From Auanema rhodensis (Eukaryota; Nematoda; Chromadorea; Rhabditida; Rhabditidae), in assembly GCA_964057225.1 (NCBI GenBank), contig CAXKVF010000073.1, forward strand, positions 868,001 to 932,000: a DNA stretch of 64,000 nt, written 5' to 3'. Below, in pieces: positions 42,501 to 57,500 of this stretch. Within the stretch, counting starts at the first letter, position 1, and each line of letters opens with the position of its first letter. Both the position numbers and the translations under genes were made by a program. Below the pieces are notes generated by a model. The model searched no databases. It saw nothing but the letters and a program-made list of their open reading frames with translations, and was not told where the DNA came from.

Positions 42501-45500
42501 CTAATATGGACATGGGGAATCTAATTTTGAAAACCGCATCTCTTTATCTTTCACGTGAAGCGAGTTACATACCAAGTGCACATCACGTGTACATTTAATT
42601 AGCATAAATTAAAGTTCACGTAAATTTCAAAGTCATGGTTACCATGAACCAATATCAATAAAAATTTGTTTTTAGACTAATATGGACATGGGGAATCTAA
42701 TTTTGAAAACCGCATCTCTTTATCTTTCACGTGAAGCGAGTTACATACCAAGTGCCCATCACGTGTACATTTAATTAGCATAAATTAAAGTTCACGTAAA
42801 TTTCAAAGTCATGGTTACCATGCACCAATATCAATAAAAATTTGTTTTTAGACTAATATGGACATGGGGAATCTAATTTTGAAAACCGCATCTCGTTATC
42901 TTTCACGTGAAGCGAGTTACATACCAAGTGCACATCACGTGTACATTCAATTAGCATAAATTAAAGTTCACGTAAATTTCAAAGTCATGGTTACCATGCA
43001 CCAATATCAATAAAAATTTGTTTTTAGACTAATATGGACATGGGGAATCTAATTTTGAAAACCGCATCTCTTTATCTTTCACGTGAAGCGAGTTACATAC
43101 CAAGTGCACATCACGTATACATTTAATTAGCATAAATTAAAGTTCACGTAAATTTCAAAGTCATGGTTACCATGAACCAATATCAATAAAAATTTGTTTT
43201 TAGACTAATATGGACATGGGGAATCTAATTGTGAAAACCGCATCTCTTTATCTTTCACGTGAAGCGAGTTACATACCAAGTGCACATCACGTGTACATTT
43301 AATTAGCATAAATTAAAGTTCACGTAAATTTCAAAGTCATGGTTACCATGAACCAATATCAATAAAAATTTGTTTTTAGACTAATATGGACATGGGGAAT
43401 CTAATTTTGAAAACCGCATCTCTTTATCTTTCACGTGAAGCGAGTTACATACCAAGTGCACATCACGTGTACATTTAATTAGCATAAATTAAAGTTCACG
43501 TAAATTTCAAAGTCATGGTTACCATGCACCAATATCAATAAAAATTTGTTTTTAGACTAATATGGACATGGGGAATCTAATTTTGAAAACCGCATCTCTT
43601 CATCTTTCACGTGAAGCGAGTTACATACCAAGTGCACATCACGTGTACATTTAATTAGCATAAATTAAAGTTCACGTAAATTTCAAAGTCATGGTTACCA
43701 TGAACCAATATCAATAAAAATTTGTTTTTCGACTAATATGGACATGGGGAATCTAATTTTGAAAACCGCATCTCTTTATCTTTCACGTGAAGCGAGTTAC
43801 ATACCAAGTGCACATCACGTGTACATTTAATTAGCATAAATTAAAGTTCACGTAAATTTCAAAGTCATGGTTACCATGCACCAATATCAATAAAAATTTG
43901 TTTTTAAACTAATATGGACATGGGGAATCTAATTTTGAAAACCGCATCTCTTTATCTTTCACGTGAAGCGAGTTACATACCAAGTGCACATCACGTGTAC
44001 ATTTAATTAGCATAAATTAAAGTTCACGTAACTTTCAAAGTCATGGTTACCATGCACCAATATCAATAAAAATTTGTTTTTAGACTAATATGGACATGGG
44101 GAATCTAATTTTGAAAACCGCATCTCTTTATCTTTCACGTGAAGCGAGCTACATACTAAGTGCACATCACGTGTACATTTAATTAGCATAAATTAAAGTT
44201 CACGTAAATTTCAAAGTCATGGTTACCATGAACCAATATCAATAAAAATTTGTTTTTATACTAATATGGAAATGAGGAATCTAATTTTGAAAACCGCATC
44301 TCTTTATCTTTCACGTGAAGCGAGTTACATACCAAGTGCACATCACGTGTACATTTAATTAGCATAAATTAAAGTTCACGTAAATTTCAAAGTCATGGTT
44401 ACCATGCACCAATATCAATACAAATTTGTTTTTAAACTAATATGGAAATGAGGAATCTAATTTTGAAAACCGCATCTCTTTATCTTTCACGTGAAGCGAG
44501 TTACATACCAAGTGCACATCACGTGTACATTTAATTAGCATAAATTAAAGTTCACGTAAATTTCAAAGTCATGGTTACCATGAACCAATATCAATAAAAA
44601 TTTGTTTTTAGACTAATATGGACATGGGGAATCTAATTTTGAAAACCGCATCTCTTTATCTTTCACGTGAAGCGAGTTACATACCAAGTGCACATCACGT
44701 GTACATTTAATTAGCATAAATTAAAGTTCACGTAAATTTCAAAGTCATGGTTACCATGAACCAATATCAATAAAAAATTTGTTTTTAGACTAATATGGAC
44801 ATGGGGAATCTAATTTTGAAAACCGCATCTCTTTATCTTTCACGTGAAGCGAGTTACATACCAAGTGCCCATCACGTGTACATTTAATTAGCATAAATTA
44901 AAGTTCACGTAAATTTCAAAGTCATGGTTACCATGCACCAATATCAATAAAAATTTGTTTTTAAACTAATATGGATATGGGGAATCTAATTTTGAAAACC
45001 GCATCTCTTTATCTTTCACGTGAAGCGAGTTACATACCAAGTGCACATCACGTGTACATTTAATTAGCATAAATTAAAGTTCACGTAAATTTCAAAGTCA
45101 TGGTTACCATGCACCAATATCGATAAAAATTTGTTTTTAGACTAATATGGACATGGGGAATCTAATTTTGAAAACCGCATCTCTTTATCTTTCACGTGAA
45201 GCGAGTTACATACCAAGTGCACATCACGTGTACATTTAATTAGCATAAATTAAAGTTCACGTAAATTTCAAAGTCATGGTTACCATGAACCAATATCAAT
45301 AAAAATTTGTTTTTAGACTAATATGGACATGGGGAATCTAATTTTGAAAACCGCATCTCTTTATCTTTCACGTGAAGCGAGTTACATACCAAGTGCACAT
45401 CACGTGTACATTTAATTAGCATAAATTAAAGTTCACGTAAATTTCAAAGTCATGGTTACCATGAACCAATATCAATAAAAATTTGTTTTTAGACTAATAT

Positions 45501-48500
45501 GGACATGGGGAATCTAATTTTGAAAACCGCATCTCTTTATCTTTCACGTGAAGCGAGTTACATACCAAGTGCCCATCACGTGTACATTTAATTAGCATAA
45601 ATTAAAGTTCACGTAAATTTCAAAGTCATGGTTACCATGCACCAATATCAATAAAAATTTGTTTTTAGACTAATATGGACATGGGGAATCTAATTTTGAA
45701 AACCGCATCTCGTTATCTTTCACGTGAAGCGAGTTACATACCAAGTGCACATCACGTGTACATTTAATTAGCATAAATTAAAGTTCACGTAAATTTCAAA
45801 GTCATGGTTACCATGCACCAATATCAATAAAAATTTGTTTTTAGACTAATATGGACATGGGGAATCTAATTTTGAAAACCGCATCTCTTTATCTTTCACG
45901 TGAAGCGAGTTACATACCAAGTGCCCATCACGTGTACATTTAATTAGCATAAATTAAATTTGTTTTTAGACTAATATGGACATGGGGAATCTAATTTTGA
46001 AAACCGCATCTCTTTATCTTTCACGTGAAGCGAGTTACATACCAAGTGCCCATCACGTGTACATTTAATTAGCATAAATTAAAGTTCACGTAAATTTCAA
46101 AGTCATGGTTACCATGCACCAATATCAATAAAAATTTGTTTTTAAACTAATATGGATATGGGGAATCTAATTTTGAAAACCGCATCTCTTTATCTTTCAC
46201 GTGAAGCGAGTTACATACCAAGTGCACATCACGTGTACATTTAATTAGCATAAATTAAAGTTCACGTAAATTTCAAAGTCATGGTTACCATGCACCAATA
46301 TCGATAAAAATTTGTTTTTAGACTAATATGGACATGGGGAATCTAATTTTGAAAACCGCATCTCTTTATCTTTCACGTGAAGCGAGTTACATACCAAGTG
46401 CACATCACGTGTACATTTAATTAGCATAAATTAAAGTTCACGTAAATTTCAAAGTCATGGTTACCATGAACCAATATCAATAAAAATTTGTTTTTAGACT
46501 AATATGGACATGGGGAATCTAATTTTGAAAACCGCATCTCTTTATCTTTCACGTGAAGCGAGTTACATACCAAGTGCACATCACGTGTACATTTAATTAG
46601 CATAAATTAAAGTTCACGTAAATTTCAAAGTCATGGTTACCATGAACCAATATCAATAAAAATTTGTTTTTAGACTAATATGGACATGGGGAATCTAATT
46701 TTGAAAACCGCATCTCTTTATCTTTCACGTGAAGCGAGTTACATACCAAGTGCCCATCACGTGTACATTTAATTAGCATAAATTAAAGTTCACGTAAATT
46801 TCAAAGTCATGGTTACCATGCACCAATATCAATAAAAATTTGTTTTTAGACTAATATGGACATGGGGAATCTAATTTTGAAAACCGCATCTCGTTATCTT
46901 TCACGTGAAGCGAGTTACATACCAAGTGCACATCACGTGTACATTTAATTAGCATAAATTAAAGTTCACGTAAATTTCAAAGTCATGGTTACCATGCACC
47001 AATATCAATAAAAATTTGTTTTTAGACTAATATGGACATGGGGAATCTAATTTTGAAAACCGCATCTCTTTATCTTTCACGTGAAGCGAGTTACATACCA
47101 AGTGCACATCACGTGTACATTTAATTAGCATAAATTAAAGTTCACGTAAATTTCAAAGTCATGGTTACCATGCACCAATATCAATAAAAATTTGTTTTTA
47201 GACTAATATGGACATGGGGAATCTAATTTTGGAAACCGCATCTCTTTATCTTTCACGTGAAGCGAGTTACATACCAAGTGCACATCACGTGTACATTTAA
47301 TTAGCATAAATTAAAGTTCACGTAAATTTCAAAGTCATGGTTACCATGCACCAATATCAATAAAAATTTGTTTTTAGACTAATATGGACATGGGGAATCT
47401 AATTTTGAAAACCGCATCTCTTTATCTTTCACGTGAAGCGAGTTACATACCAAGTGCACATCACGTGTACATTTAATTAGCATAAATTAAAGTTCACGTA
47501 AATTTCAAAGTCATGGTTACCATGAACCAATATCAATAAAAATTTGTTTTTAGACTAATATGGACATGGGGAATCTAATTTTGAAAACCGCATCTCTTTA
47601 TCTTTCACGTGAAGCGAGTTACATACCAAGTGCACATCACGTATACATTTAATTAGCATAAATTAAAGTTCACGTAAATTTCAAAGTCATGGTTACCATG
47701 AACCAATATCAATAAAAATTTGTTTTTAGACTAATATGGACATGGGGAATCTAATTTTGAAAACCGCATCTCTTTATCTTTCACGTGAAGCGAGTTACAT
47801 ACCAAGTGCACATCACGTGTACATTTAATTAGCATAAATTAAAGTTCACGTAAATTTCAAAGTCATGGTTACCATGCACCAATATCAATGAAAATTTGTT
47901 TTTAGACTAATATGGACATGGGGAATCTAATTTTGAAAACCGCATCTCTTTATCTTTCACGTGAAGCGAGTTACATACCAAGTGCACATCACGTGTACAT
48001 TTAATTAGCATAAATTAAAGTTCACGTAAATTTCAAAGTCATGGTTACCATGCACCAATATCAATACAAATTTGTTTTTAAACTAATATGGACATGGGGA
48101 ATCTAATTTTGAAAACCGCATCTCTTTATCTTTCACGTGAAGCGAGTTACATACCAAGTGCCCATCACGTGTACATTTAATTAGCATAAATTAAAGTTCA
48201 CGTAAATTTCAAAATCATGGTTACCATGCACCAATATCAATAAAAATTTGTTTTTAAACTAATATGGATATGGGGAATCTAATTTTGAAAACCGCATCTC
48301 TTTATCTTTCACGTGAAGCGAGTTACATACCAAGTGCACATCACGTGTACATTTAATTAGCATAAATTAAAGTTCACGTAAATTTCAAAGTCATGGTTAC
48401 CATGCACCAATATCGATAAAAATTTGTTTTTAGACTAATATGGACATGGGGAATCTAATTTTGAAAACCGCATCTCTTTATCTTTCACGTGAAGCGAGTT

Positions 48501-51500
48501 ACATACCAAGTGCACATCACGTGTACATTTAATTAGCATAAATTAAAGTTCACGTAAATTTCAAAGTCATGGTTACCATGAACCAATATCAATAAAAATT
48601 TGTTTTTAGACTAATATGGACATGGGGAATCTAATTTTGAAAACCGCATCTCTTTATCTTTCACGTGAAGCGAGTTACATACCAAGTGCACATCACGTGT
48701 ACATTTAATTAGCATAAATTAAAGTTCACGTAAATTTCAAAGTCATGGTTACCATGAACCAATATCAATAAAAATTTGTTTTTAGACTAATATGGACATG
48801 GGGAATCTAATTTTGAAAACCGCATCTCTTTATCTTTCACGTGAAGCGAGTTACATACCAAGTGCCCATCACGTGTACATTTAATTAGCATAAATTAAAG
48901 TTCACGTAAATTTCAAAGTCATGGTTACCATGCACCAATATCAATAAAAATTTGTTTTTAGACTAATATGGACATGGGGAATCTAATTTTGAAAACCGCA
49001 TCTCGTTATCTTTCACGTGAAGCGAGTTACATACCAAGTGCACATCACGTGTACATTTAATTAGCATAAATTAAAGTTCACGTAAATTTCAAAGTCATGG
49101 TTACCATGCACCAATATCAATAAAAATTTGTTTTTAGACTAATATGGACATGGGGAATCTAATTTTGAAAACCGCATCTCTTTATCTTTCACGTGAAGCG
49201 AGTTACATACCAAGTGCACATCACGTGTACATTTAATTAGCATAAATTAAAGTTCACGTAAATTTCAAAGTCATGGTTACCATGCACCAATATCAATAAA
49301 AATTTGTTTTTAGACTAATATGGACATGGGGAATCTAATTTTGAAACCGCATCTCTTTATCTTTCACGTGAAGCGAGTTACATACCAAGTGCACATCACG
49401 TGTACATTTAATTAGCATAAATTAAAGTTCACGTAAATTTCAAAGTCATGGTTACCATGCACCAATATCAATAAAAATTTGTTTTTAGACTAATATGGAC
49501 ATGGGGAATCTAATTTTGAAAACCGCATCTCTTTATCTTTCACGTGAAGCGAGTTACATACCAAGTGCACATCACGTGTACATTTAATTAGCATAAATTA
49601 AAGTTCATGTAAATTTCAAAGTCATGGTTACCATGCACCAATATCAATAAAAATTTGTTTTTAGACTAATATGGACATGGGGAATCTAATTTTGAAAACC
49701 GCATCTCTTCATCTTTCACGTGAAGCGAGTTACATACCAAGTGCACATCACGTGTACATTTAATTAGCATAAATTAAAGTTCACGTAAATTTCAAAGTCA
49801 TGGTTACCATGAACCAATATCAATAAAAATTTGTTTTTCGACTAATATGGACATGGGGAATCTAATTTTGAAAACCGCATCTCTTTATCTTTCACGTGAA
49901 GCGAGTTACATACCAAGTGCACATCACGTGTACATTTAATTAGCATAAATTAAAGTTCACGTAAATTTCAAAGTCATGGTTACCATGCACCAATATCAAT
50001 AAAAATTTGTTTTTAGACTAATATGGACATGGGGAATCTAATTTTGAAACCGCATCTCTTTATCTTTCACGTGAAGCGAGTTACATACCAAGTGCACATC
50101 ACGTGTACATTTAATTAGCATAAATTAAAGTTCATGTAAATTTCAAAGTCATGGTTACCATGCACCAATATCAATAAAAATTTGTTTTTAGACTAATATG
50201 GACATGGGGAATCTAATTTTGAAAACCGCATCTCTTCATCTTTCACGTGAAGCGAGTTACATACCAAGTGCACATCACGTGTACATTTAATTAGCATAAA
50301 TTAAAGTTCACGTAAATTTCAAAGTCATGGTTACCATGAACCAATATCAATAAAAATTTGTTTTTCGACTAATATGGACATGGGGAATCTAATTTTGAAA
50401 ACCGCATCTCTTTATCTTTCACGTGAAGCGAGTTACATACCAAGTGCACATCACGTGTACATTTAATTAGCATAAATTAAAGTTCACGTAAATTTCAAAG
50501 TCATGGTTACCATGCACCAATATCAATAAAAATTTGTTTTTAAACTAATATGGACATGGGGAATCTAATTTTGAAAACCGCATCTCTTTATCTTTCACGT
50601 GAAGCGAGTTACATACCAAGTGCACATCACGTGTACATTTAATTAGCATAAATTAAAGTTCACGTAACTTTCAAAGTCATGGTTACCATGCACCAATATC
50701 AATAAAAATTTGTTTTTAGACTAATATGGACATGGGGAATCTAATTTTGAAAACCGCATCTCTTTATCTTTCACGTGAAGCGAGCTACATACTAAGTGCA
50801 CATCACGTGTACATTTAATTAGCATAAATTAAAGTTCACGTAAATTTCAAAGTCATGGTTACCATGAACCAATATCAATAAAAATTTGTTTTTAGACTAA
50901 TATGGACATGGGGAATCTAATTTTGAAAACCGCATCTCTTTATCTTTCACGTGAAGCGAGTTACATACCAAGTGCACATCACGTGTACATTTAATTAGCA
51001 TAAATTAAAGTTCACGTAAATTTCAAAGTCATGGTTACCATGCACCAATATCAATACAAATTTGTTTTTAAACTAATATGGACATGAGGAATCTAATTTT
51101 GAAAACCGCATCTCTTTATCTTTCACGTGAAGCGAGTTACATACCAAGTGCACATCACGTGTACATTTAATTAGCATAAATTAAAGTTCACGTAAATTTC
51201 AAAGTCATGGTTACCATGCACCAATATCGATAAAAATTTGTTTTTAGACTAATATGGACATGGGGAATCTAATTTTGAAAACCGCATCTCTTTATCTTTC
51301 ACGTGAAGCGAGTTACATACCAAGTGCACATCACGTGTACATTTAATTAGCATAAATTAAAGTTCACGTAAATTTCAAAGTCATGGTTACCATGCACCAA
51401 TATCAATAAAAATTTGTTTTTAAACTAATATGGACATGGGGAATCTAATTTTGAAAACCGCATCTCTTTATCTTTCACGTGAAGCGAGTTACATACCAAG

Positions 51501-53740
51501 TGCCCATCACGTGTACATTTAATTAGCATAAATTAAAGTTCACGTAAATTTCAAAGTCATGGTTACCATGCACCAATATCAATAAAAATTTGTTTTTAGA
51601 CTAATATGGACATGGGGAATCTAATTTTGAAAACCGCATCTCGTTATCTTTCACGTGAAGCGAGTTACATACCAAGTGCACATCACGTGTACATTTAATT
51701 AGCATAAATTAAAGTTCACGTAAATTTCAAAGTCATGGTTACCATGCACCAATATCAATAAAAATTTGTTTTTAGACTAATATGGACATGGGGGAATCTA
51801 ATTTTGAAAACCGCATCTCTTTATCTTTCACGTGAAGCGAGTTACATACCAAGTGCACATCACGTGTACATTTAATTAGCATAAATTAAAGTTCACGTAA
51901 ATTTCAAAGTCATGGTTACCATGCACCAATATCAATAAAAATTTGTTTTTAGACTAATATGGACATGGGGAATCTAATTTTGGAAACCGCATCTCTTTAT
52001 CTTTCACGTGAAGCGAGTTACATACCAAGTGCACATCACGTGTACATTTAATTAGCATAAATTAAAGTTCACGTAAATTTCAAAGTCATGGTTACCATGC
52101 ACCAATATCAATAAAAATTTGTTTTTAGACTAATATGGACATGGGGAATCTAATTTTGAAAACCGCATCTCTTTATCTTTCACGTGAAGCGAGTTACATA
52201 CCAAGTGCACATCACGTGTACATTTAATTAGCATAAATTAAAGTTCACGTAAATTTCAAAGTCATGGTTACCATGCACCAATATCAATAAAAATTTGTTT
52301 TTAGACTAATATGGACATGGGGAATCTAATTTTGAAAACCGCATCTCTTCATCTTTCACGTGAAGCGAGTTACATACCAAGTGCACATCACGTGTACATT
52401 TAATTAGCATAAATTAAAGTTCACGTAAATTTCAAAGTCATGGTTACCATGAACCAATATCAATAAAAATTTGTTTTTCGACTAATATGGACATGGGGAA
52501 TCTAATTTTGAAAACCGCATCTCTTTATCTTTCACGTGAAGCGAGTTACATACCAAGTGCACATCACGTGTACATTTAATTAGCATAAATTAAAGTTCAC
52601 GTAAATTTCAAAGTCATGGTTACCATGAACCAATATCAATAAAAATTTGTTTTTCGACTAATATGGACATGGGGAATCTAATTTTGAAAACCGCATCTCT
52701 TTATCTTTCACGTGAAGCGAGTTACATACCAAGTGCACATCACGTGTACATTTAATTAGCATAAATTAAAGTTCACGTAAATTTCAAAGTCATGGTTACC
52801 ATGCACCAATATCAATAAAAATTTGTTTTTAAACTAATATGGACATGGGGAATCTAATTTTGAAAACCGCATCTCTTTATCTTTCACGTGAAGCGAGTTA
52901 CATACCAAGTGCACATCACGTGTACATTTAATTAGCATAAATTAAAGTTCACGTAACTTTCAAAGTCATGGTTACCATGCACCAATATCAATAAAAATTT
53001 GTTTTTAGACTAATATGGACATGGGGAATCTAATTTTGAAAACCGCATCTCTTTATCTTTCACGTGAAGCGAGCTACATACTAAGTGCACATCACGTGTA
53101 CATTTAATTAGCATAAATTAAAGTTCACGTAAATTTCAAAGTCATGGTTACCATGAACCAATATCAATAAAAATTTGTTTTTAGACTAATATGGACATGG
53201 GGAATCTAATTTTGAAAACCGCATCTCTTTATCTTTCACGTGAAGCGAGTTACATACCAAGTGCACATCACGTGTACATTTAATTAGCATAAATTAAAGT
53301 TCACGTAAATTTCAAAGTCATGGTTACCATGCACCAATATCAATACAAATTTGTTTTTAAACTAATATGGACATGAGGAATCTAATTTTGAAAACCGCAT
53401 CTCTTTATCTTTCACGTGAAGCGAGTTACATACCAAGTGCACATCACGTGTACATTTAATTAGCATAAATTAAAGTTCACGTAAATTTCAAAGTCATGGT
53501 TACCATGCACCAATATCGATAAAAATTTGTTTTTAGACTAATATGGACATGGGGAATCTAATTTTGAAAACCGCATCTCTTTATCTTTCACGTGAAGCGA
53601 GTTACATACCAAGTGCACATCACGTGTACATTTAATTAGCATAAATTAAAGTTCACGTAAATTTCAAAGTCATGGTTACCATGCACCAATATCAATAAAA
53701 ATTTGTTTTTAAACTAATATGGACATGGGGAATCTAATTT
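39565..53740 (+). repeat. Long segmental duplication within the array, copy B
   Basis: Partner of copy A. The left breakpoint falls between 39565, where A has CACTTGAAG and this copy has CACGTGAAG, and 39649, where both have TTACAATGC. The right end is near 53740; after it comes a different run of A107 monomers with CTTCATC. Private changes include an extra A at about 44775 and loss of the TCGATAAA monomer that copy A has near 29157. Confidence 0.86.
45886..46010 (+). repeat. 125-bp deleted monomer (copy B)
   Basis: Identical 51-bp deletion with the junction at 45958/45959, 15,261 bp from the first. It arose once and was copied by the long duplication, so it is a marker that the duplication came after the deletion. 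Confidence 0.93.
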
Positions 53741-54599
53741 TGAAAACCGCATCTCTTTATCTTTCACGTGAAGCGAGTTACATACCAAGTGCACATCACG
53801 TGTACATTTAATTAGCATAAATTAAAGTTCACGTAAATTTCAAAGTCATGGTTACCATGAACCAATATCAATAAAAATTTGTTTTTAGACTAATATGGAC
53901 ATGGGGAATCTAATTTTGAAAACCGCATCTCTTCATCTTTCACGTGAAGCGAGTTACATACCAAGTGCACATCACGTGTACATTTAATTAGCATAAATTA
54001 AAGTTCACGTAAATTTCAAAGTCATGGTTACCATGAACCAATATCAATAAAAATTTGTTTTTAGACTAATATGGACATGGGGAATCTAATTTTGAAAACC
54101 GCATCTCTTCATCTTTCACGTGAAGCGAGTTACATACCAAGTGCACATCACGTGTACATTTAATTAGCATAAATTAAAGTTCACGTAAATTTCAAAGTCA
54201 TGGTTACCATGAACCAATATCAATAAAAATTTGTTTTTAGACTAATATGGACATGGGGAATCTAATTTTGAAAACCGCATCTCTTTATCTTTCACGTGAA
54301 GCGAGTTACATACCAAGTGCACATCACGTGTACATTTAATTAGCATAAATTAAAGTTCACGTAAATTTCAAAGTCATGGTTACCATGAACCAATATCAAT
54401 AAAAATTTGTTTTTAGACTAATATGGACATGGGGAATCTAATTTTGAAAACCGCATCTCTTCATCTTTCACGTGAAGCGAGTTACATACCAAGTGCATAT
54501 CACGTGTACATTTAATTAGCATAAATTAAAGTTCACGTAAATTTCAAAGTCATGGTTACCATGAACCAATATCAATAAAAATTTGTTTTTAGACTAATA

Positions 54600-57500
54600 T
54601 GGACATGGGGAATCTAATTTTGAAAACCGCATCTCTTTATCTTTCACGTGAAGCGAGTTACATACCAAGTGCACATCACGTGTACATTTAATTAGCATAA
54701 ATTAAAGTTCACGTAAATTTCAAAGTCATGGTTACCATGAACCAATATCAATAAAAATTTGTTTTTAGACTAATATGGACATGGGGAATCTAATTTTGAA
54801 AACCGCATCTCTTTATCTTTCACGTGAAGCGAGTTACATACCAAGTGCACATCACGTGTACATTTAATTAGCATAAATTAAAGTTCACGTAAATTTCAAA
54901 GTCATGGTTACCATGAACCAATATCAATAAAAATTTGTTTTTAGACTAATATGGACATGGGGAATCTAATTTTGAAAACCGCATCTCTTTATCTTTCACG
55001 TGAAGCGAGTTACATACCAAGTGCACATCACGTGTACATTTAATTAGCATAAATTAAAGTTCACGTAAATTTCAAAGTCATGGTTACCATGAACCAATAT
55101 CAATTAAAATTTGTTTTTAGACTAATATGGACATGGGGAATCTAATTTTGAAAACCGCATCTCTTCATCTTTCACGTGAAGCGAGTTACATACCAAGTGC
55201 ACATCACGTGTACATTTAATTAGCATAAATTAAAGTTCACGTAAATTTCAAAGTCATGGTTACCATGAACCAATATCAATAAAAATTTGTTTTTAGACTA
55301 ATATGGACATGGGGAATCTAATTTTGAAAACCGCATCTCTTTATCTTTCACGTGAAGCGAGTTACGTACCAAGTGCACATCACGTGTACATTTAATTAGC
55401 ATAAATTAAAGTTCACGTAAATTTCAAAGTCATGGTTACCATGCACCAATATCAATAAAAATTTGTTTTTAAACTAATATGGATATGGGGAATCTAATTT
55501 TGAAAACCGCATCTCTTCATCTTTCACGTGAAGCGAGTTACATACCAAGTGCCCATCACGTGTACATTTAATTAGCATAAATTAAAGTTCACGTAAATTT
55601 CAAAGTCATGGTTACCATGCACCAATATCAATAAAAATTTGTTTTTAGACTAATATGGACATGGGGAATCTAATTTTGAAAACCGCATCTCTTTATCTTT
55701 CACGTGAAGCGAGTTACATACCAAGTGCACATCACGTGTACATTTAATTAGCATAAATTAAAGTTCACGTAAATTTCAAAGTCATGGTTACCATGAACCA
55801 ATATCAATAAAAATTTGTTTTTAGACTAATATGGACATGGGGAATCTAATTTTGAAAACCGCATCTCTTCATCTTTCACGTGAAGCGAGTTACATACCAA
55901 GTGCACATCACGTGTACATTTAATTAGCATAAATTAAAGTTCACGTAAATTTCAAAGTCATGGTTACCATGAACCAATATCAATAAAAATTTGTTTTTAG
56001 ACTAATATGGACATGGGGAATCTAATTTTGAAAACCGCATCTCTTTATCTTTCACGTGAAGCGAGTTACATACCAAGTGCACATCACGTGTACATTTAAT
56101 TAGCATAAATTAAAGTTCACGTAAATTTCAAAGTCATGGTTACCATGAACCAATATCAATAAAAATTTGTTTTTAGACTAATATGGACATGGGGAATCTA
56201 ATTTTGAAAACCGCATCTCTTTATCTTTCACGTGAAGCGAGTTACATACCAAGTGCACATCACGTGTACATTTAATTAGCATAAATTAAAGTTCACGTAA
56301 ATTTCAAAGTCATGGTTACCATGAACCAATATCAATAAAAATTTGTTTTTAGACTAATATGGACATGGGGAATCTAATTTTGAAAACCGCATCTCTTTAT
56401 CTTTCACGTGAAGCGAGTTACATACCAAGTGCCCATCACGTGTACATTTAATTAGCATAAATTAAAGTTCACGTAAATTTCAAAGTCATGGTTACCATGC
56501 ACCAATATCAATAAAAATTTGTTTTTAGACTAATATGGACATGGGGAATCTAATTTTGAAAACCGCATCTCGTTATCTTTCACGTGAAGCGAGTTACATA
56601 CCAAGTGCACATCACGTGTACATTTAATTAGCATAAATTAAAGTTCACGTAAATTTCAAAGTCATGGTTACCATGAACCAATATCAATAAAAATTTGTTT
56701 TTAAACTAATATGGATATGGGGAATCTAATTTTGAAAACCGCATCTCTTTATCTTTCACGTGAAGCGAGTTACATACCAAGTGCACATCACGTGTACATT
56801 TAATTAGCATAAATTAAAGTTCACGTAAATTTCAAAGTCATGGTTACCATGCACCAATATCGATAAAAATTTGTTTTTAGACTAATATGGACATGGGGAA
56901 TCTAATTTTGAAAACCGCATCTCTTTATCTTTCACGTGAAGCGAGTTACATACCAAGTGCACATCACGTGTACATTTAATTAGCATAAATTAAAGTTCAC
57001 GTAAATTTCAAAGTCATGGTTACCATGAACCAATATCAATAAAAATTTGTTTTTAGACTAATATGGACATGGGGAATCTAATTTTGAAAACCGCATCTCT
57101 TTATCTTTCACATGAAGCGAGTTACATACCAAGTGCACATCACGTGTACATTTAATTAGCATAAATTAAAGTTCACGTAAATTTCAAAGTCATGGTTACC
57201 ATGAACCAATATCAATAAAAATTTGTTTTTAGACTAATATGGACATGGGGAATCTAATTTTGAAAACCGCATCTCTTTATCTTTCACGTGAAGCGAGTTA
57301 CATACCAAGTGCCCATCACGTGTACATTTAATTAGCATAAATTAAAGTTCACGTAAATTTCAAAGTCATGGTTACCATGCACCAATATCAATAAAAATTT
57401 GTTTTTAGACTAATATGGACATGGGGAATCTAATTTTGAAAACCGCATCTCGTTATCTTTCACGTGAAGCGAGTTACATACCAAGTGCACATCACGTGTA

